Source: Rhodococcus qingshengii (GTDB lineage Bacteria > Actinomycetota > Actinomycetes > Mycobacteriales > Mycobacteriaceae). From it: a DNA stretch of 64,000 nt. The stretch covers positions 58,225-122,224 of the forward strand of contig NZ_JAJNCL010000017.1 in assembly GCF_021025955.1 (NCBI RefSeq). Reading direction: 5' to 3'. Below are positions 34,441 through 43,105 of the stretch, one piece after another; position 1 is the first letter of the stretch, and every line of letters starts with the position of its first letter. The notes under the pieces were generated by a model. That model saw nothing but the letters and a program-made list of their open reading frames with translations, was not told the DNA's origin and searched no databases. The position numbers and the translations under genes are program-made.

Positions 34441-36975
34441 ATGGCTTCGGTAAGCAACTCGCCTATGCGCAAGGTTTCCCTGCGCAACTTGGCGGCACAC
34501 AAAGTGCGACTTGCGCTGACGGTTCTCTCAGTGGTGCTGGGCACGGCCTTTGTCGCGGGGTCGTTCGTTTTCACCGACACCCTCCAGAAGACTTTCGATT
34601 CGATTTTCGAGAACACCGCCCAGGGCGTCGACGTCCGGGTATCGATGGAAGACCGCAACACCAGCGGCGTTCCAGTGGAGGACGTCGACAAACTTGCGGC
34701 GGTCGACGGCGTCCGGGCGGTAGCCCCGGCCGTCAGCGGACAAATCGTCCTGATCAATGCAGACGGCGGTGCTGTTCAGACCGGCGGCGCGCCGAGTATC
34801 GGTCAGTCCTACCTACCGCCGGGTCAGGCGATTGCAGAACCCGACACTTTCGTCGAGGGCGCGCCTCCGACACAGACCGGCCAGGTCGCGCTGAACACCA
34901 GCGCCGCCGAGCGAGCCGGACTGAAGGTGGGGGACTCCGCCAAGGTTCTGGCACCGGCCCGCGGAATCGTGGACGTGACGCTGTCCGGCATCTACGAAGG
35001 TGCCGGTAGCGACACCGGTGGATTCATCGGTGCGCTCTTCACCGACGAACAGGCACGAGGACTCTTCACCGACGGTCGGCACGTCGAATACATCGACGTT
35101 GCGGGCGCCGGGGTCTCGCAGACGGAACTGCAGCAACGCGTCGAGCAGGTATTCCCTGATCTCAAGGTGCAGACCGGTGACCAGGTTCGTGAGGAGACCA
35201 AGGCCGAGGTCGACTCGGCGCTGAGCTTCATCAACTACTTCCTGTTGGCGTTCGGTGCGATTGCTCTGCTCGTCGGAACGTTCATCATCTACAACACCTT
35301 CTCGATGATCGTGGCGCAGCGCCTTCGTGAGCTGGCACTGCTGCGTGCAATCGGTGCCAGCCGAGCGCAGGTCGGCCGTTCCGTGGTCACCGAGGCGCTT
35401 GTGGTCGGACTCATCGGCAGCATCATCGGTCTGCTCGGCGGTATCGGTCTCGCCTACGGATTGCGCAGTCTGCTCAACACATTCGACGTCGGTCTGCCGG
35501 AAGGCCCGCTCCAGGTGGGTGCCCGCACGATCATCGTCGCGTTGGTGGTCGGCGTCGTCGTCACGACGCTCAGTGCTTACGCCCCGGCTCGTCGTGCGTC
35601 GAAGATCCCACCTGTGGCGGCCATGCGTGAGGAGTTCGCCTCTACCGGTGACTCACTGCGAGTGCGGACGCTGATCGGTGCGATCCTCGGCGTGGTCGGT
35701 GTGGCACTGCTCGTGTTCGGCTCTCGCGGTACCGGCGGCGGCGCGGCTCTGATCGTCGGGCTCGGTGCGTTCTCGTTGATCATCGCAGTTCTTCTCGGGG
35801 CTCCGGCGCTGTCGCGGCCGATCGTCGGCGCGCTCGGTGCCGTGTTCGCCAAGCCGTTCGGCGCCATCGGGCGGCTGGCTCGCACCAATGCGGTGCGCAA
35901 TCCTCGTCGTACGGCCGCAACGGCATTCGCGCTGACTCTCGGTCTGATGCTGGTGACGGTCATCGGAGTGTTCGGTTCCTCGGCCAAGGCGAGTATCAAT
36001 GCTCTTGTCGACGTGGGTGTCTCGGCCGACTACATCCTGACCGGCCCCAACGCGATCGGTGTGCCACGAGGTGCGGCCGACGCCGTCCGGCAGGTGCCCG
36101 ACGTGCAGAGCGCGACGTCCTTGCACGGGGTGCGCGCGAAGGTCGACGGTGAGGACGAGCAAGGCGCTTCGTTCGACGGCCCGATCGAAGGCGTGCTCGA
36201 GTACAAGATCCTCGAGGGCACGGTCGATCTGACCGGCAACAACATGCTCGTCTCGAAGTCGACTGCGGACGACAAGGGCTGGACTGTCGGCTCGACTCAG
36301 ACGTTGACCGGTCCCGGCGGCGTCGAGTACCAGACCGTTGTCGCGGGAGTGTTCGAGGACAACCAGCTGATCGGTTCGTGGATCGTCTCGGACGAGGCGT
36401 ACCGGAAGCTGATGCCGGCGGAGAGCTTGCCGGACTTCGTGGTTCTGGTGAAGGCGAAGCCGGGGGCGGATCTGACGACGCTGCGATCCGAACTCGAAAC
36501 GGCGACGGAGAAGTATGTTGTCGTCCAGGTGCAGGATCGTGAGGAGTTCAAGGGAACTCAGGGGCAGCAGATCAACACGTTGTTGGCGATCCTCTACGGT
36601 CTCCTTGCGCTCGCGGTCGTGATCGCGATCCTCGGCATCATCAACACGTTGGCACTCTCGGTGGTCGAGCGGCGACGAGAAATCGGAATGCTGCGAGCCG
36701 TCGGCATGCAGCGTGGACAGATGCGACGCACGATCTACCTCGAATCGGTGCTCATCGCGGTGTACGGCGCGGCGGTCGGAGTTGTTCTCGGCATCGCGTT
36801 CGGGTGGGCGTTCGTCAGCACTCTCGCGGATCAGGGCCTCGACAAGATCACGATCCCGTGGGGTCAGGTAGTCGGAATGCTGATCGGCTCCGGTGTGGTC
36901 GGCGTCTTGGCGGCGCTGTGGCCGGCCAACAGAGCGGCCAAGACGAAGCCGCTGGAGGCGATTGCGGACATGTAG
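34441..36975 (+). CDS. FtsX-like ABC permease with two MacB-type periplasmic domains
   Basis: An 844-residue membrane protein of the FtsX/MacB permease family. It has an N-terminal helix (about 18-42) and a first extracytoplasmic domain (about 45-260). Three helices follow around 265-380 with the FtsX signature FSMIVAQRLRELALLRAIGASRAQV. A central helix pair and a second extracytoplasmic domain (about 515-690) come next, and three C-terminal helices contain the repeat LALSVVERRREIGMLRAVGMQRGQM. Such 8-10 TM duplicated permeases in actinobacteria move or sense envelope molecules with their LolD-type ATPase. Substrate unknown. The ATPase gene overlaps functionally and lies 4 bases upstream. Confidence 0.94.
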   Translation: MASVSNSPMRKVSLRNLAAHKVRLALTVLSVVLGTAFVAGSFVFTDTLQKTFDSIFENTAQGVDVRVSMEDRNTSGVPVEDVDKLAAVDGVRAVAPAVSGQIVLINADGGAVQTGGAPSIGQSYLPPGQAIAEPDTFVEGAPPTQTGQVALNTSAAERAGLKVGDSAKVLAPARGIVDVTLSGIYEGAGSDTGGFIGALFTDEQARGLFTDGRHVEYIDVAGAGVSQTELQQRVEQVFPDLKVQTGDQVREETKAEVDSALSFINYFLLAFGAIALLVGTFIIYNTFSMIVAQRLRELALLRAIGASRAQVGRSVVTEALVVGLIGSIIGLLGGIGLAYGLRSLLNTFDVGLPEGPLQVGARTIIVALVVGVVVTTLSAYAPARRASKIPPVAAMREEFASTGDSLRVRTLIGAILGVVGVALLVFGSRGTGGGAALIVGLGAFSLIIAVLLGAPALSRPIVGALGAVFAKPFGAIGRLARTNAVRNPRRTAATAFALTLGLMLVTVIGVFGSSAKASINALVDVGVSADYILTGPNAIGVPRGAADAVRQVPDVQSATSLHGVRAKVDGEDEQGASFDGPIEGVLEYKILEGTVDLTGNNMLVSKSTADDKGWTVGSTQTLTGPGGVEYQTVVAGVFEDNQLIGSWIVSDEAYRKLMPAESLPDFVVLVKAKPGADLTTLRSELETATEKYVVVQVQDREEFKGTQGQQINTLLAILYGLLALAVVIAILGIINTLALSVVERRREIGMLRAVGMQRGQMRRTIYLESVLIAVYGAAVGVVLGIAFGWAFVSTLADQGLDKITIPWGQVVGMLIGSGVVGVLAALWPANRAAKTKPLEAIADM

Positions 36976-36986
36976 GGCCTTCGGCC

Positions 36987-37028
36987 CGTGCGCACTTTTG
37001 GTAGCGGAAGCAGTCGAAAGTGCGCACG
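36987..37028. repeat. 12-bp perfect inverted repeat between permease and HNH gene
   Basis: CGTGCGCACTTT (36987-36998) and AAAGTGCGCACG (37017-37028) are perfectly complementary, separated by 18 bases. It lies 12 bases after the permease stop and ends 13 bases before the ATG of the HNH-like gene. It may act as terminator, operator, or a site recognised by the HNH protein. No T-tract follows. Confidence 0.8.
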
Positions 37029-37041
37029 GTACCGTTGCCAC

Positions 37042-37488
37042 ATGAGCACCCTTCAAGAAGTCGGCGAACGTGAATCCTGGCGCTGCTGGCTGTGTGACGA
37101 AACGGTCGATCCGGACATGTCCGTCAACGATCCGCGCGGACCGAGTATCGACAGCATCAACACCGCAAAAAAGGGTGGCAAAACCAAAGGTGGCGTCGAA
37201 CGCTTGGCGCACCGCGCATGCAACACCAAGAAGGGTGCGGTCAAACCTGTTGTGGAATGGCCGGATCGGTTGTTCGTCGTGGATCCCGCTCCGATCATCG
37301 GGGTCGTGGAGCAACTCGAGCGAAAGGGTGGCCGCGTCGCCGTCGCTCGCTGCCCCGGCAAGGATGACGCCCAGGAAGCGTCGGACTGGTTGATCGATCG
37401 GTTGTCGCGGCTGGCTCCGTCGCTGAACGTCGAAACGAGCATCGACGCCGCGGGCGGGGGTTACTTGTTGGTCCTTAAAACCGTGTAG
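37042..37488 (+). CDS. Small HNH-motif protein
   Basis: 148 residues. The N-terminal half has a zinc-knuckle C-W-L-C pair (WRCWLCDETVD near 13-23), followed by SIDSINTAKKGGKTKGGVERLAHRACNTKKGA near 38-69. This is the D-x2-I / H-x3-N-x-K-G pattern of HNH nucleases, although a typical H-H/D-N dyad is partly altered (S-I-D-S-I). The C-terminal half (VAVARCPGKDDAQEASDWLIDRL) has no recognised fold. It could be a nicking enzyme, a DNA-binding protein or a decayed nuclease. It lies immediately downstream of a 12-base inverted repeat and stands alone on its strand. Confidence 0.72.
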   Translation: MSTLQEVGERESWRCWLCDETVDPDMSVNDPRGPSIDSINTAKKGGKTKGGVERLAHRACNTKKGAVKPVVEWPDRLFVVDPAPIIGVVEQLERKGGRVAVARCPGKDDAQEASDWLIDRLSRLAPSLNVETSIDAAGGGYLLVLKTV

Positions 37489-37595
37489 GAAGTCGGCCCT
37501 GAGTGCCGTCTCTTGCGGTACCTGTTCCGCCTCCAGGGTCGTCGGGGTACGGTCAAACCGAACATGAATCCGGTTTCGAGTGCGAAGGAATCCCG

Positions 37596-38771
37596 ATGAA
37601 CCTGGCATTGACCGACGAGGAACTAGCGTTCCGCGACGAGATGCGGACGTTCCTCCGTACGCAAATCCCCGCGGACATCAGGGAGGCGTACGCCCACGGT
37701 GAGGAGTTGGGGCGCGACCGTATGGTCGAGGCGCAGCAGATCCTCAACGCTCACGGTCTGGCGGTACCGCACTGGCCGGTCGAGTGGGGCGGCAAGGACT
37801 GGACTCCGGTCCAGCACAACATCTGGCTCGACGAACTTCAGCTCGCGTCGATCCCCGAACCGTTGGCGTTCAATGCCAACATGGTCGGTCCGGTCATCGC
37901 AGCCTTCGGCTCGCAGGAGCAGAAGGAGAAGTTCCTTCCGGCGACTGCGAACCTCGACATCTGGTGGTGCCAGGGATTCTCCGAACCCGAGGCCGGTTCC
38001 GATCTCGCTTCGCTCAAGACCCGCGCCGTCCGCGACGGCGACGACTGGGTCATCAACGGTCAGAAGACGTGGACGACGCTGGGACAGTACGCCGACTGGA
38101 TCTTCTGCCTCGTGCGTACCAATCCCGATGCGCCGAAACGCCAGGCTGGTATCTCGTTCATTTTGGTCGACCTGAAGACGCCTGGCGTCACGGTCCGCCC
38201 GATCAAACTGATCGACGGCGGCTACGAGGTCAACGAAGTGTTCTTCGAGGACGTCCGCGTTCCGGGAGAGAACCTGGTCGGTGAAGAGAACCAGGGCTGG
38301 GGCTACGCCAAGTTCCTGCTCGGCAACGAGCGCACCGGTGTCACGCGCGTCGGTTTCTCGAAGGTTCGTCTCGCGCAGGCCAAGGCTCGCGCTGCCGAGG
38401 TCAAGGTCGGCAACGGAACACTGCTCGAAGATCCGCTCTTCGCTGCCCGACTTGCCGAACTCGAAAACGAATTGCTTGCCCTCGAGCTCACTCAGCTCCG
38501 GGTGGTCGCCAGTTCCGCTGACGGCCAGCCAAATCCGGCGTCGTCGCTGCTGAAGCTTCGCGGTTCCGAATTGCAGCAGGCGAGTGTCGAACTGCTGATG
38601 GACGTGGCCGGCCCCGATTCACTGCCGTACGACGCGGGCAGCGACATCGCCTCCGCGAGCTGGGCGCAGCACACTGCCCCGACGTACTTGAACTACCGCA
38701 AGGTATCCATCTACAGCGGATCGAGCGAAGTGCAGCGCAGCATCATCGCTTCCTCGATCCTCGGATTGTGA
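37596..38771 (+). CDS. Acyl-CoA dehydrogenase (FadE), first subunit of a pair
   Basis: A 391-residue flavoprotein catalysing alpha,beta-desaturation of an acyl-CoA. The mid-domain shows WWCQGFSEPEAGSDLASLKTRA near 120-141 (flavin/substrate loop) and INGQKTWTT. The C-terminal helical domain ends NYRKVSIYSGSSEVQRSIIASSILGL, the FAD-contacting segment. Start at ATG 37596 follows GAAGGAA. The stop overlaps the region just before the second FadE gene. In mycolata such adjacent unequal FadE pairs often form alpha2beta2 heterotetramers that act on steroid or bulky acyl side chains. This is the likely arrangement but not proven from sequence. Confidence 0.93.
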   Translation: MNLALTDEELAFRDEMRTFLRTQIPADIREAYAHGEELGRDRMVEAQQILNAHGLAVPHWPVEWGGKDWTPVQHNIWLDELQLASIPEPLAFNANMVGPVIAAFGSQEQKEKFLPATANLDIWWCQGFSEPEAGSDLASLKTRAVRDGDDWVINGQKTWTTLGQYADWIFCLVRTNPDAPKRQAGISFILVDLKTPGVTVRPIKLIDGGYEVNEVFFEDVRVPGENLVGEENQGWGYAKFLLGNERTGVTRVGFSKVRLAQAKARAAEVKVGNGTLLEDPLFAARLAELENELLALELTQLRVVASSADGQPNPASSLLKLRGSELQQASVELLMDVAGPDSLPYDAGSDIASASWAQHTAPTYLNYRKVSIYSGSSEVQRSIIASSILGL

Positions 38772-38779
38772 GGCGTGGC

Positions 38780-39910
38780 ATGGACTTCGAACTCAACGAC
38801 GAGCAGAAACTTCTCCGCGACACCACCAAGGATCTCCTCGCGCGCAGCTACGACGCCGAGAAGCGCAATGCGATCATCGACTCCGATCCCGGGTGGAGCC
38901 CGCAGGTCTGGAAGCAGCTGGCCGAGGTCGGCTTGCTTGGCCTGACGTTCTCCGAGGACGACGGCGGCATGGACGCGGGTCCGGTGGAAACCGGCGCGGT
39001 CATGACCGAGATCGGTCGACGCTTGGCCCCCGAGCCGGTACTCGACGCGGTCGTGACGCCGGGCGGACTCATCTCCGAAGGCGGCAGCCAAGAGCAGCGG
39101 TCGTCGATTCTTCCCGGTGTTGCCGAAGGCGTCACGTTCCTGGCGTTCGCCGATCAAGAACCCGGAATCCGTTGGCCGGCAACCGAACGTGCTACGACCG
39201 CGGCGAAGGTCGACGGCGGCTGGACCGTGACCGGGATCAAGAATCCCGTCGGGCACGGCGCGACGGCGGACATCCTCGTCGTGAGCGCTGCGCTCCCCGG
39301 CGGTGGCGTCGGACTGTTCCTCGTCAAGAGCGATGCCTCCGGTTTGGTGCGCAAGTCTTACGCCACTCACGACGGTTTGCGCGGTGCGCAGATCGAGTTC
39401 ACCGACACTCCGGCCGAAGCGCTCGGTGAGGGCGGCGACGCTTCCGCTCTGATTCAAGCCGCGCAGATCCGTGAGCAGGCTGCTCTGTGTGCCGAGGCTG
39501 TCGGAGCGATGGAAGAGGCGCTGCGACTGACCACCGAATACCTCAAGACGCGTAAGCAATTCGGTGTTCCGCTCGCGAAGTTCCAGACGCTGACGCACCG
39601 CGCTGCCGACCTGTACGTCTCGCTCGAGTTGGCGCGCAGTATGAGTCTCTACGCGACGATGTCCCTTGCCGACGGCGTCGTCGATCCCGTGATCGCTTCG
39701 CGGGTGAAGTTGCAGATCGGGCGTTCGGCTCGGCTCATCGGTCAGGAAGCAATTCAGATGCACGGTGGTATCGGTATGACCGCCGAATACCCGGTGGGTC
39801 ATTACGTGAGCCGACTCGTTGCGATCGAGCACACGCTCGGTAGCACCGAAGACCACCTTCGGGTGTTGGCTGCCGGTGTGGCTGATCACGAGATGGTCAG
39901 CGTGGTCTGA
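38780..39910 (+). CDS. Acyl-CoA dehydrogenase (FadE), second subunit of a pair
   Basis: A 376-residue acyl-CoA dehydrogenase homologue with weaker catalytic motifs than its partner. The N-terminal domain MDFELNDEQKLLRDTTKDLLAR is normal. The mid-domain is TFLAFADQEPGIRW, without the usual T-E-P-x-x-G-S-D. The C-terminal domain shows RKQFGVPLAKFQTLTHRAADLYV and the flavin loop IQMHGGIGMTAEYPVGHY. The missing middle motif suggests it contributes half an active site in a heteromer with the gene just upstream. ATG 38780 with GAGG six bases before is preferred over GTG 38768, which would overlap the previous stop by 4 bases. Confidence 0.92.
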   Translation: MDFELNDEQKLLRDTTKDLLARSYDAEKRNAIIDSDPGWSPQVWKQLAEVGLLGLTFSEDDGGMDAGPVETGAVMTEIGRRLAPEPVLDAVVTPGGLISEGGSQEQRSSILPGVAEGVTFLAFADQEPGIRWPATERATTAAKVDGGWTVTGIKNPVGHGATADILVVSAALPGGGVGLFLVKSDASGLVRKSYATHDGLRGAQIEFTDTPAEALGEGGDASALIQAAQIREQAALCAEAVGAMEEALRLTTEYLKTRKQFGVPLAKFQTLTHRAADLYVSLELARSMSLYATMSLADGVVDPVIASRVKLQIGRSARLIGQEAIQMHGGIGMTAEYPVGHYVSRLVAIEHTLGSTEDHLRVLAAGVADHEMVSVV

Positions 39911-39969
39911 CCTTTCACGACTCAGGTAGGGGGTCGCACTCCGTTAGCGGGGCGCGGCCCCTTCGCCGT

Positions 39970-41316
39970 TCAGTGGTGATTGCGCAATACATCCAAGCGG
40001 AGACGGCGCTGCTCGATATTGACGGCGCTGTCGGTGAACGCTTGTTTCCATCCGACGTCACCCGTCCGGGACGCCGCGTCTTGCAGAAGCGGAATCGCGT
40101 CGAAAGGGAAGCGCGCCTGCACACTTCGTAGGGTGGAGAAGTGACTGTGACGCGAGTGGATGCCCAAGTCCTCGCCCGTCGCAGCATGCTCCATCGCTTC
40201 GTTTTCCAAGGCATTCAACAATTTTTCGGCGACGGCCAGTGGCCACGGGCGGTCGATGCCGTCGAGTAGCGCGCTGCCGTCGACTCCCAGAAGGTACTCG
40301 TCCGCGTGTCCGGCGACGATGTACTCGACGCGCTCGCGCGGGTCCGCGATGGCGACGATTCTCCGGTCCGTCGTGCGCCCGTCCCGCTCCAGAAATGCCG
40401 ACGCCCACGCGGTGTTCTTCTGGAGGACGGTTGCCGCAGTCCATGATTCGATCATCACGTCGCGCCACTGCTTCTCTACGGGGATGGTGAGGGCGCCGCG
40501 TGCCGACCCGGCCATCGATTCCCACAGTGCCAGCGGAGTAGCGGTCACAACTTGACGCAACCACCAGCGCCGGATGCCTTTGTTCTTGTAGTGGACGTCT
40601 TCGATGCCGTCTCGGAATGCGAGGTCGTCGAGCGAACCCGGCAATCGGACGGCCAGGCGGGGTCGCAACGGCTTCGTCTCGAGCCGCACCCACGACTGAG
40701 CGCGAGTGACCATGCGAGAGGCAAACGGAGATCGGGGGAGTTGCCGCAGGAGTTGAATTGCGCGCTCACGGACCCGCACGGCTGAATCGTCCAGTGCGCG
40801 CTCGAGGAGTGCGTAGTCGTGTTCACCCAGCCCGACGTCGAGATGGTCGAGGAAATGCAGGCGAGTTGCCGTGGGCGCCTCGCTCCAGGCGATTTCGAGC
40901 TCTTCACTCGCCAGTTCCGGGTCGACCGTACGTATGTAATCGAACCAGGCCGTACGGTCGTCCGGATCGGGCGAAAGCCACAGCTCGTCCCGGCGTGATC
41001 CGATTCGTCGTAGCTGGGCCCAATCCGGGTTCTGCTCCGCCAGATACTGCCCGCGTCGACCGGCGAGGCGTAGTAGCGCCTCGCGGTGCTCGGGATACTT
41101 CAGCGCGGCTTCCATGAAGAGCGGAACGCTGGCAGCGGGCGCGAGGAATCCGCGTTGGTCGGCCATCGCGAACCATTCCGCGAGAGTCCAGGAACGAACT
41201 TGCAACAGGGACTGAAGTTGTTCGATCGCGAGGTCGGGAAGCAGCGGTTGAACCGCTGGAGGAGTCCTCGATGCGCGCGAGTGACCTGCGTGCGCGTCTG
41301 ATCGCAGGGAGGTCAC
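39970..41316 (-). CDS. DUF5691-like protein of unknown function
   Basis: 448 residues with GTG start at 41316. It is mostly helical with HEAT-like character: SVPLFMEAALKYPEHREALLRLAGRRGQYLAEQNPDW near 65-100, and DDSAVRVRERAIQLLRQLPRSPF near 183-205. A segment RIGSRRDELWLSPDPDDRTAWFDYIR resembles DUF5691 proteins, which normally occur beside SWIM zinc-finger, MoxR ATPase and VWA-domain genes. None of these partners is in the window, so it would be an orphan. Compared with the family, the usual N-terminal segment seems missing, while the frame has no other start codon up to its upstream stop at 41398-41400. The call is tentative. Confidence 0.6.
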   Translation of the reverse strand: MTSLRSDAHAGHSRASRTPPAVQPLLPDLAIEQLQSLLQVRSWTLAEWFAMADQRGFLAPAASVPLFMEAALKYPEHREALLRLAGRRGQYLAEQNPDWAQLRRIGSRRDELWLSPDPDDRTAWFDYIRTVDPELASEELEIAWSEAPTATRLHFLDHLDVGLGEHDYALLERALDDSAVRVRERAIQLLRQLPRSPFASRMVTRAQSWVRLETKPLRPRLAVRLPGSLDDLAFRDGIEDVHYKNKGIRRWWLRQVVTATPLALWESMAGSARGALTIPVEKQWRDVMIESWTAATVLQKNTAWASAFLERDGRTTDRRIVAIADPRERVEYIVAGHADEYLLGVDGSALLDGIDRPWPLAVAEKLLNALENEAMEHAATGEDLGIHSRHSHFSTLRSVQARFPFDAIPLLQDAASRTGDVGWKQAFTDSAVNIEQRRLRLDVLRNHH

Positions 41317-41371
41317 CCGCCTACGGTATGGCAGAGGTGCGTCGACTTTGGGGGCAGGGTCGGCCTGGGCC

Positions 41372-42139
41372 TCACACGCGGTGTCCCGGCCGCGTGCTCA
41401 CGCTCAGTCGTGTTCGGTCGGCACGGAACAGGTCTACCGAGTACTCGACGGGACGCTCATGCTGGTCGTAGCCGATTCGTTCCAGCTTGAGCACCGGGGC
41501 CGGCATCGGTTGTCCGAGAAGCGTCGACACCGAGGAGCTGACTTCTGCCAGTTCGATGGATTCGTCGGTGGCCGAGATGTCGATTCCGAATTTGCAACGC
41601 AGGGCTTCGTAGACGGAATCCATGTGCGTTCGGAGCAGATCGCGGCATCCGGGGTCGCCGAGATACATCCGTTCCAGCGACAACGTGTCACCGTCGGCAA
41701 ATCGTAAGCGCAACAAGGAAATCACATCGCGGTCCGGGGAAACTCCGAGTATCTGGGCGGCTCGCGGGCTGGGCCGCTCCAGACGTGCTGACAGCACTCT
41801 CGTGCCATCCTGGAATCCTTGTTCCTGGAGCATTTGCGGTACGCCCATGACTGTATTCAGATTTCGGGACAGTCGCCGGCTGGCGCACAGGGATCGCGCG
41901 TTCTCCGGAGTGGGGGCGTCCGCGTGGACGCTGGTGAGAAAGGCGCCGCCTGCTCGACCTTTGACCCGATGTACCAATCCTTCACGTTCCAGCGCGTCGA
42001 GTGCGCTGCGTACTGTCGTGCGAGATGTCCCCAGTCGCGCTGCCAATTCGCGCTCGGGCGGGAACTTGCCCACGGAGCGACCTTCGAGTTCCTGAGCGAG
42101 CCGTAACAGCGCAGATCGAGTCTGCTCCATCATCGACAT
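41372..42139 (-). CDS. GntR-family regulator, HutC/UTRA subfamily, divergent to the amino-alcohol-type operon
   Basis: A 255-residue regulator. The N-terminal winged helix is FPPERELAARLGTSRTTVRSALDALEREGLVHRVKGRAG near 26-64. The C-terminal UTRA ligand domain runs from about 90 to 245, with LLRLRFADGDTLSLERMYLG near 145-164 and ending in YSVDLFRADRTRLSVSTR. UTRA domains sense small metabolites, typically an early intermediate of the controlled pathway. The gene is divergent from the nine-gene catabolic operon with 196 bases between starts, so it is its probable repressor. Downstream it runs to within 56 bases of the DUF5691-like start. Confidence 0.93.
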   Translation of the reverse strand: MSMMEQTRSALLRLAQELEGRSVGKFPPERELAARLGTSRTTVRSALDALEREGLVHRVKGRAGGAFLTSVHADAPTPENARSLCASRRLSRNLNTVMGVPQMLQEQGFQDGTRVLSARLERPSPRAAQILGVSPDRDVISLLRLRFADGDTLSLERMYLGDPGCRDLLRTHMDSVYEALRCKFGIDISATDESIELAEVSSSVSTLLGQPMPAPVLKLERIGYDQHERPVEYSVDLFRADRTRLSVSTRPGHRV

Positions 42140-42280
42140 ATGGCGTGACCTCGCAATACGGAAGTTCGTTGAACCCCAAAACTAGTGAGGCACCCGATCC
42201 ACCACAACACGAAGTGTGATCTGTAACACGCCGTTAACAATTGGTGAGAGAACCAGAAATGGTCTAGCCCGAATCTCTGG

Positions 42281-42309
42281 GGAGTCCGAAATCGTCGGTT
42301 TCGGACTCC
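42281..42309 (+). promoter_or_regulatory. Leader hairpin upstream of the catabolic operon
   Basis: GGAGTCCGAAA (42281-42291) and TTTCGGACTCC (42299-42309) form a perfect 11-base stem with a 7-base loop, 26 bases before the GTG start of the first gene. It can be an operator for the divergent GntR regulator or an RNA hairpin or attenuator in the leader. No T-tract follows directly. Confidence 0.6.
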
Positions 42310-42335
42310 TATTCAGGGAACGGAGGGCACCAGCA

Positions 42336-43094
42336 GTGAATCGAACGCTTTCGACCCGTGCCGAGATCGCGTTGGCGATTACTCGAGAAGCAGGAGATCT
42401 TGCCAGGCACTGGTTCGACAAGTCGACGCTTCGGGTCGACACGAAGTCGGATGGATCGCCCGTCACCCAGGCGGATCAAGAGATCGAACAGATGATTCGC
42501 GACGCTTTGTCCGAGAACTTTCCCGACGACGGCATCATGGGAGAGGAGTTCGACGACGTTGTGGGTTCGAGCGGAAATCGGTGGATCATCGACCCGATCG
42601 ACGGAACGAAGTCGTTTGTCCACTCGGTGCCGCTCTATGCGAACCTCCTCGCATACGAAGAGGCCGGTGAAATCACATTCGGGGCGATCAATCTGCCCAG
42701 TGCCGGCGTGCTCGTGTCAGCAGAAAAGGGCGGTGGATGCTGGAGAAACGACGAGCCCGCCGCTGTCTCCGACCGGACAGATCTCGACGGCGCGTATCTG
42801 ATGGCCACGTGGCTCGAGGACTGGAAGCCGGATACGATCCGCGATCTCAACTCGCGGGGAGTCATTCTCCGCACCTGGGGTGACGCGTACGGCTATGCGA
42901 TGGTCGCCTGCGGGCACGCCGATGCGATCGTCGACTATACGACCAAGGCCTACGACCTCGCGCCGATGCCGGTGATCATCGAAGAGGCGGGTGGTCGCTT
43001 CTCGAGTCTCAACGGTCGTCGGAACTTCGACTGTGGCAACGGAATTGCATCGAACGGTCATCTGCACGACTCCATTCGACAGCTCGTCAACTGA
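42336..43094 (+). CDS. Inositol monophosphatase-family phosphatase (HisN-like)
   Basis: A 252-residue metal-dependent phosphatase. The IMPase motifs are present: G-E-E with E70/E71 in IMGEEFDD, DPIDGT at 86-91 in WIIDPIDGTKSFVHSVPLYA, and a late aspartate in TTKAYDLAPMPVIIEEAGG. The order and the W-G-D-A-Y-G-Y segment resemble histidinol-phosphate phosphatases of the HisN type. In this operon a role in dephosphorylating a pathway intermediate is more likely than histidine synthesis, but this is inferred. GTG 42336 is supported by CGGAGGG eight bases upstream. It is the first gene of the operon. Confidence 0.9.
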   Translation: MNRTLSTRAEIALAITREAGDLARHWFDKSTLRVDTKSDGSPVTQADQEIEQMIRDALSENFPDDGIMGEEFDDVVGSSGNRWIIDPIDGTKSFVHSVPLYANLLAYEEAGEITFGAINLPSAGVLVSAEKGGGCWRNDEPAAVSDRTDLDGAYLMATWLEDWKPDTIRDLNSRGVILRTWGDAYGYAMVACGHADAIVDYTTKAYDLAPMPVIIEEAGGRFSSLNGRRNFDCGNGIASNGHLHDSIRQLVN

Positions 43095-43105
43095 GGGAAG
43101 GTCCG

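Noticed and set aside
39915..39965. GC-rich terminator between the FadE pair and the DUF5691-like gene
   Set aside because: Possible pairings are short and interrupted, with no clear stem.
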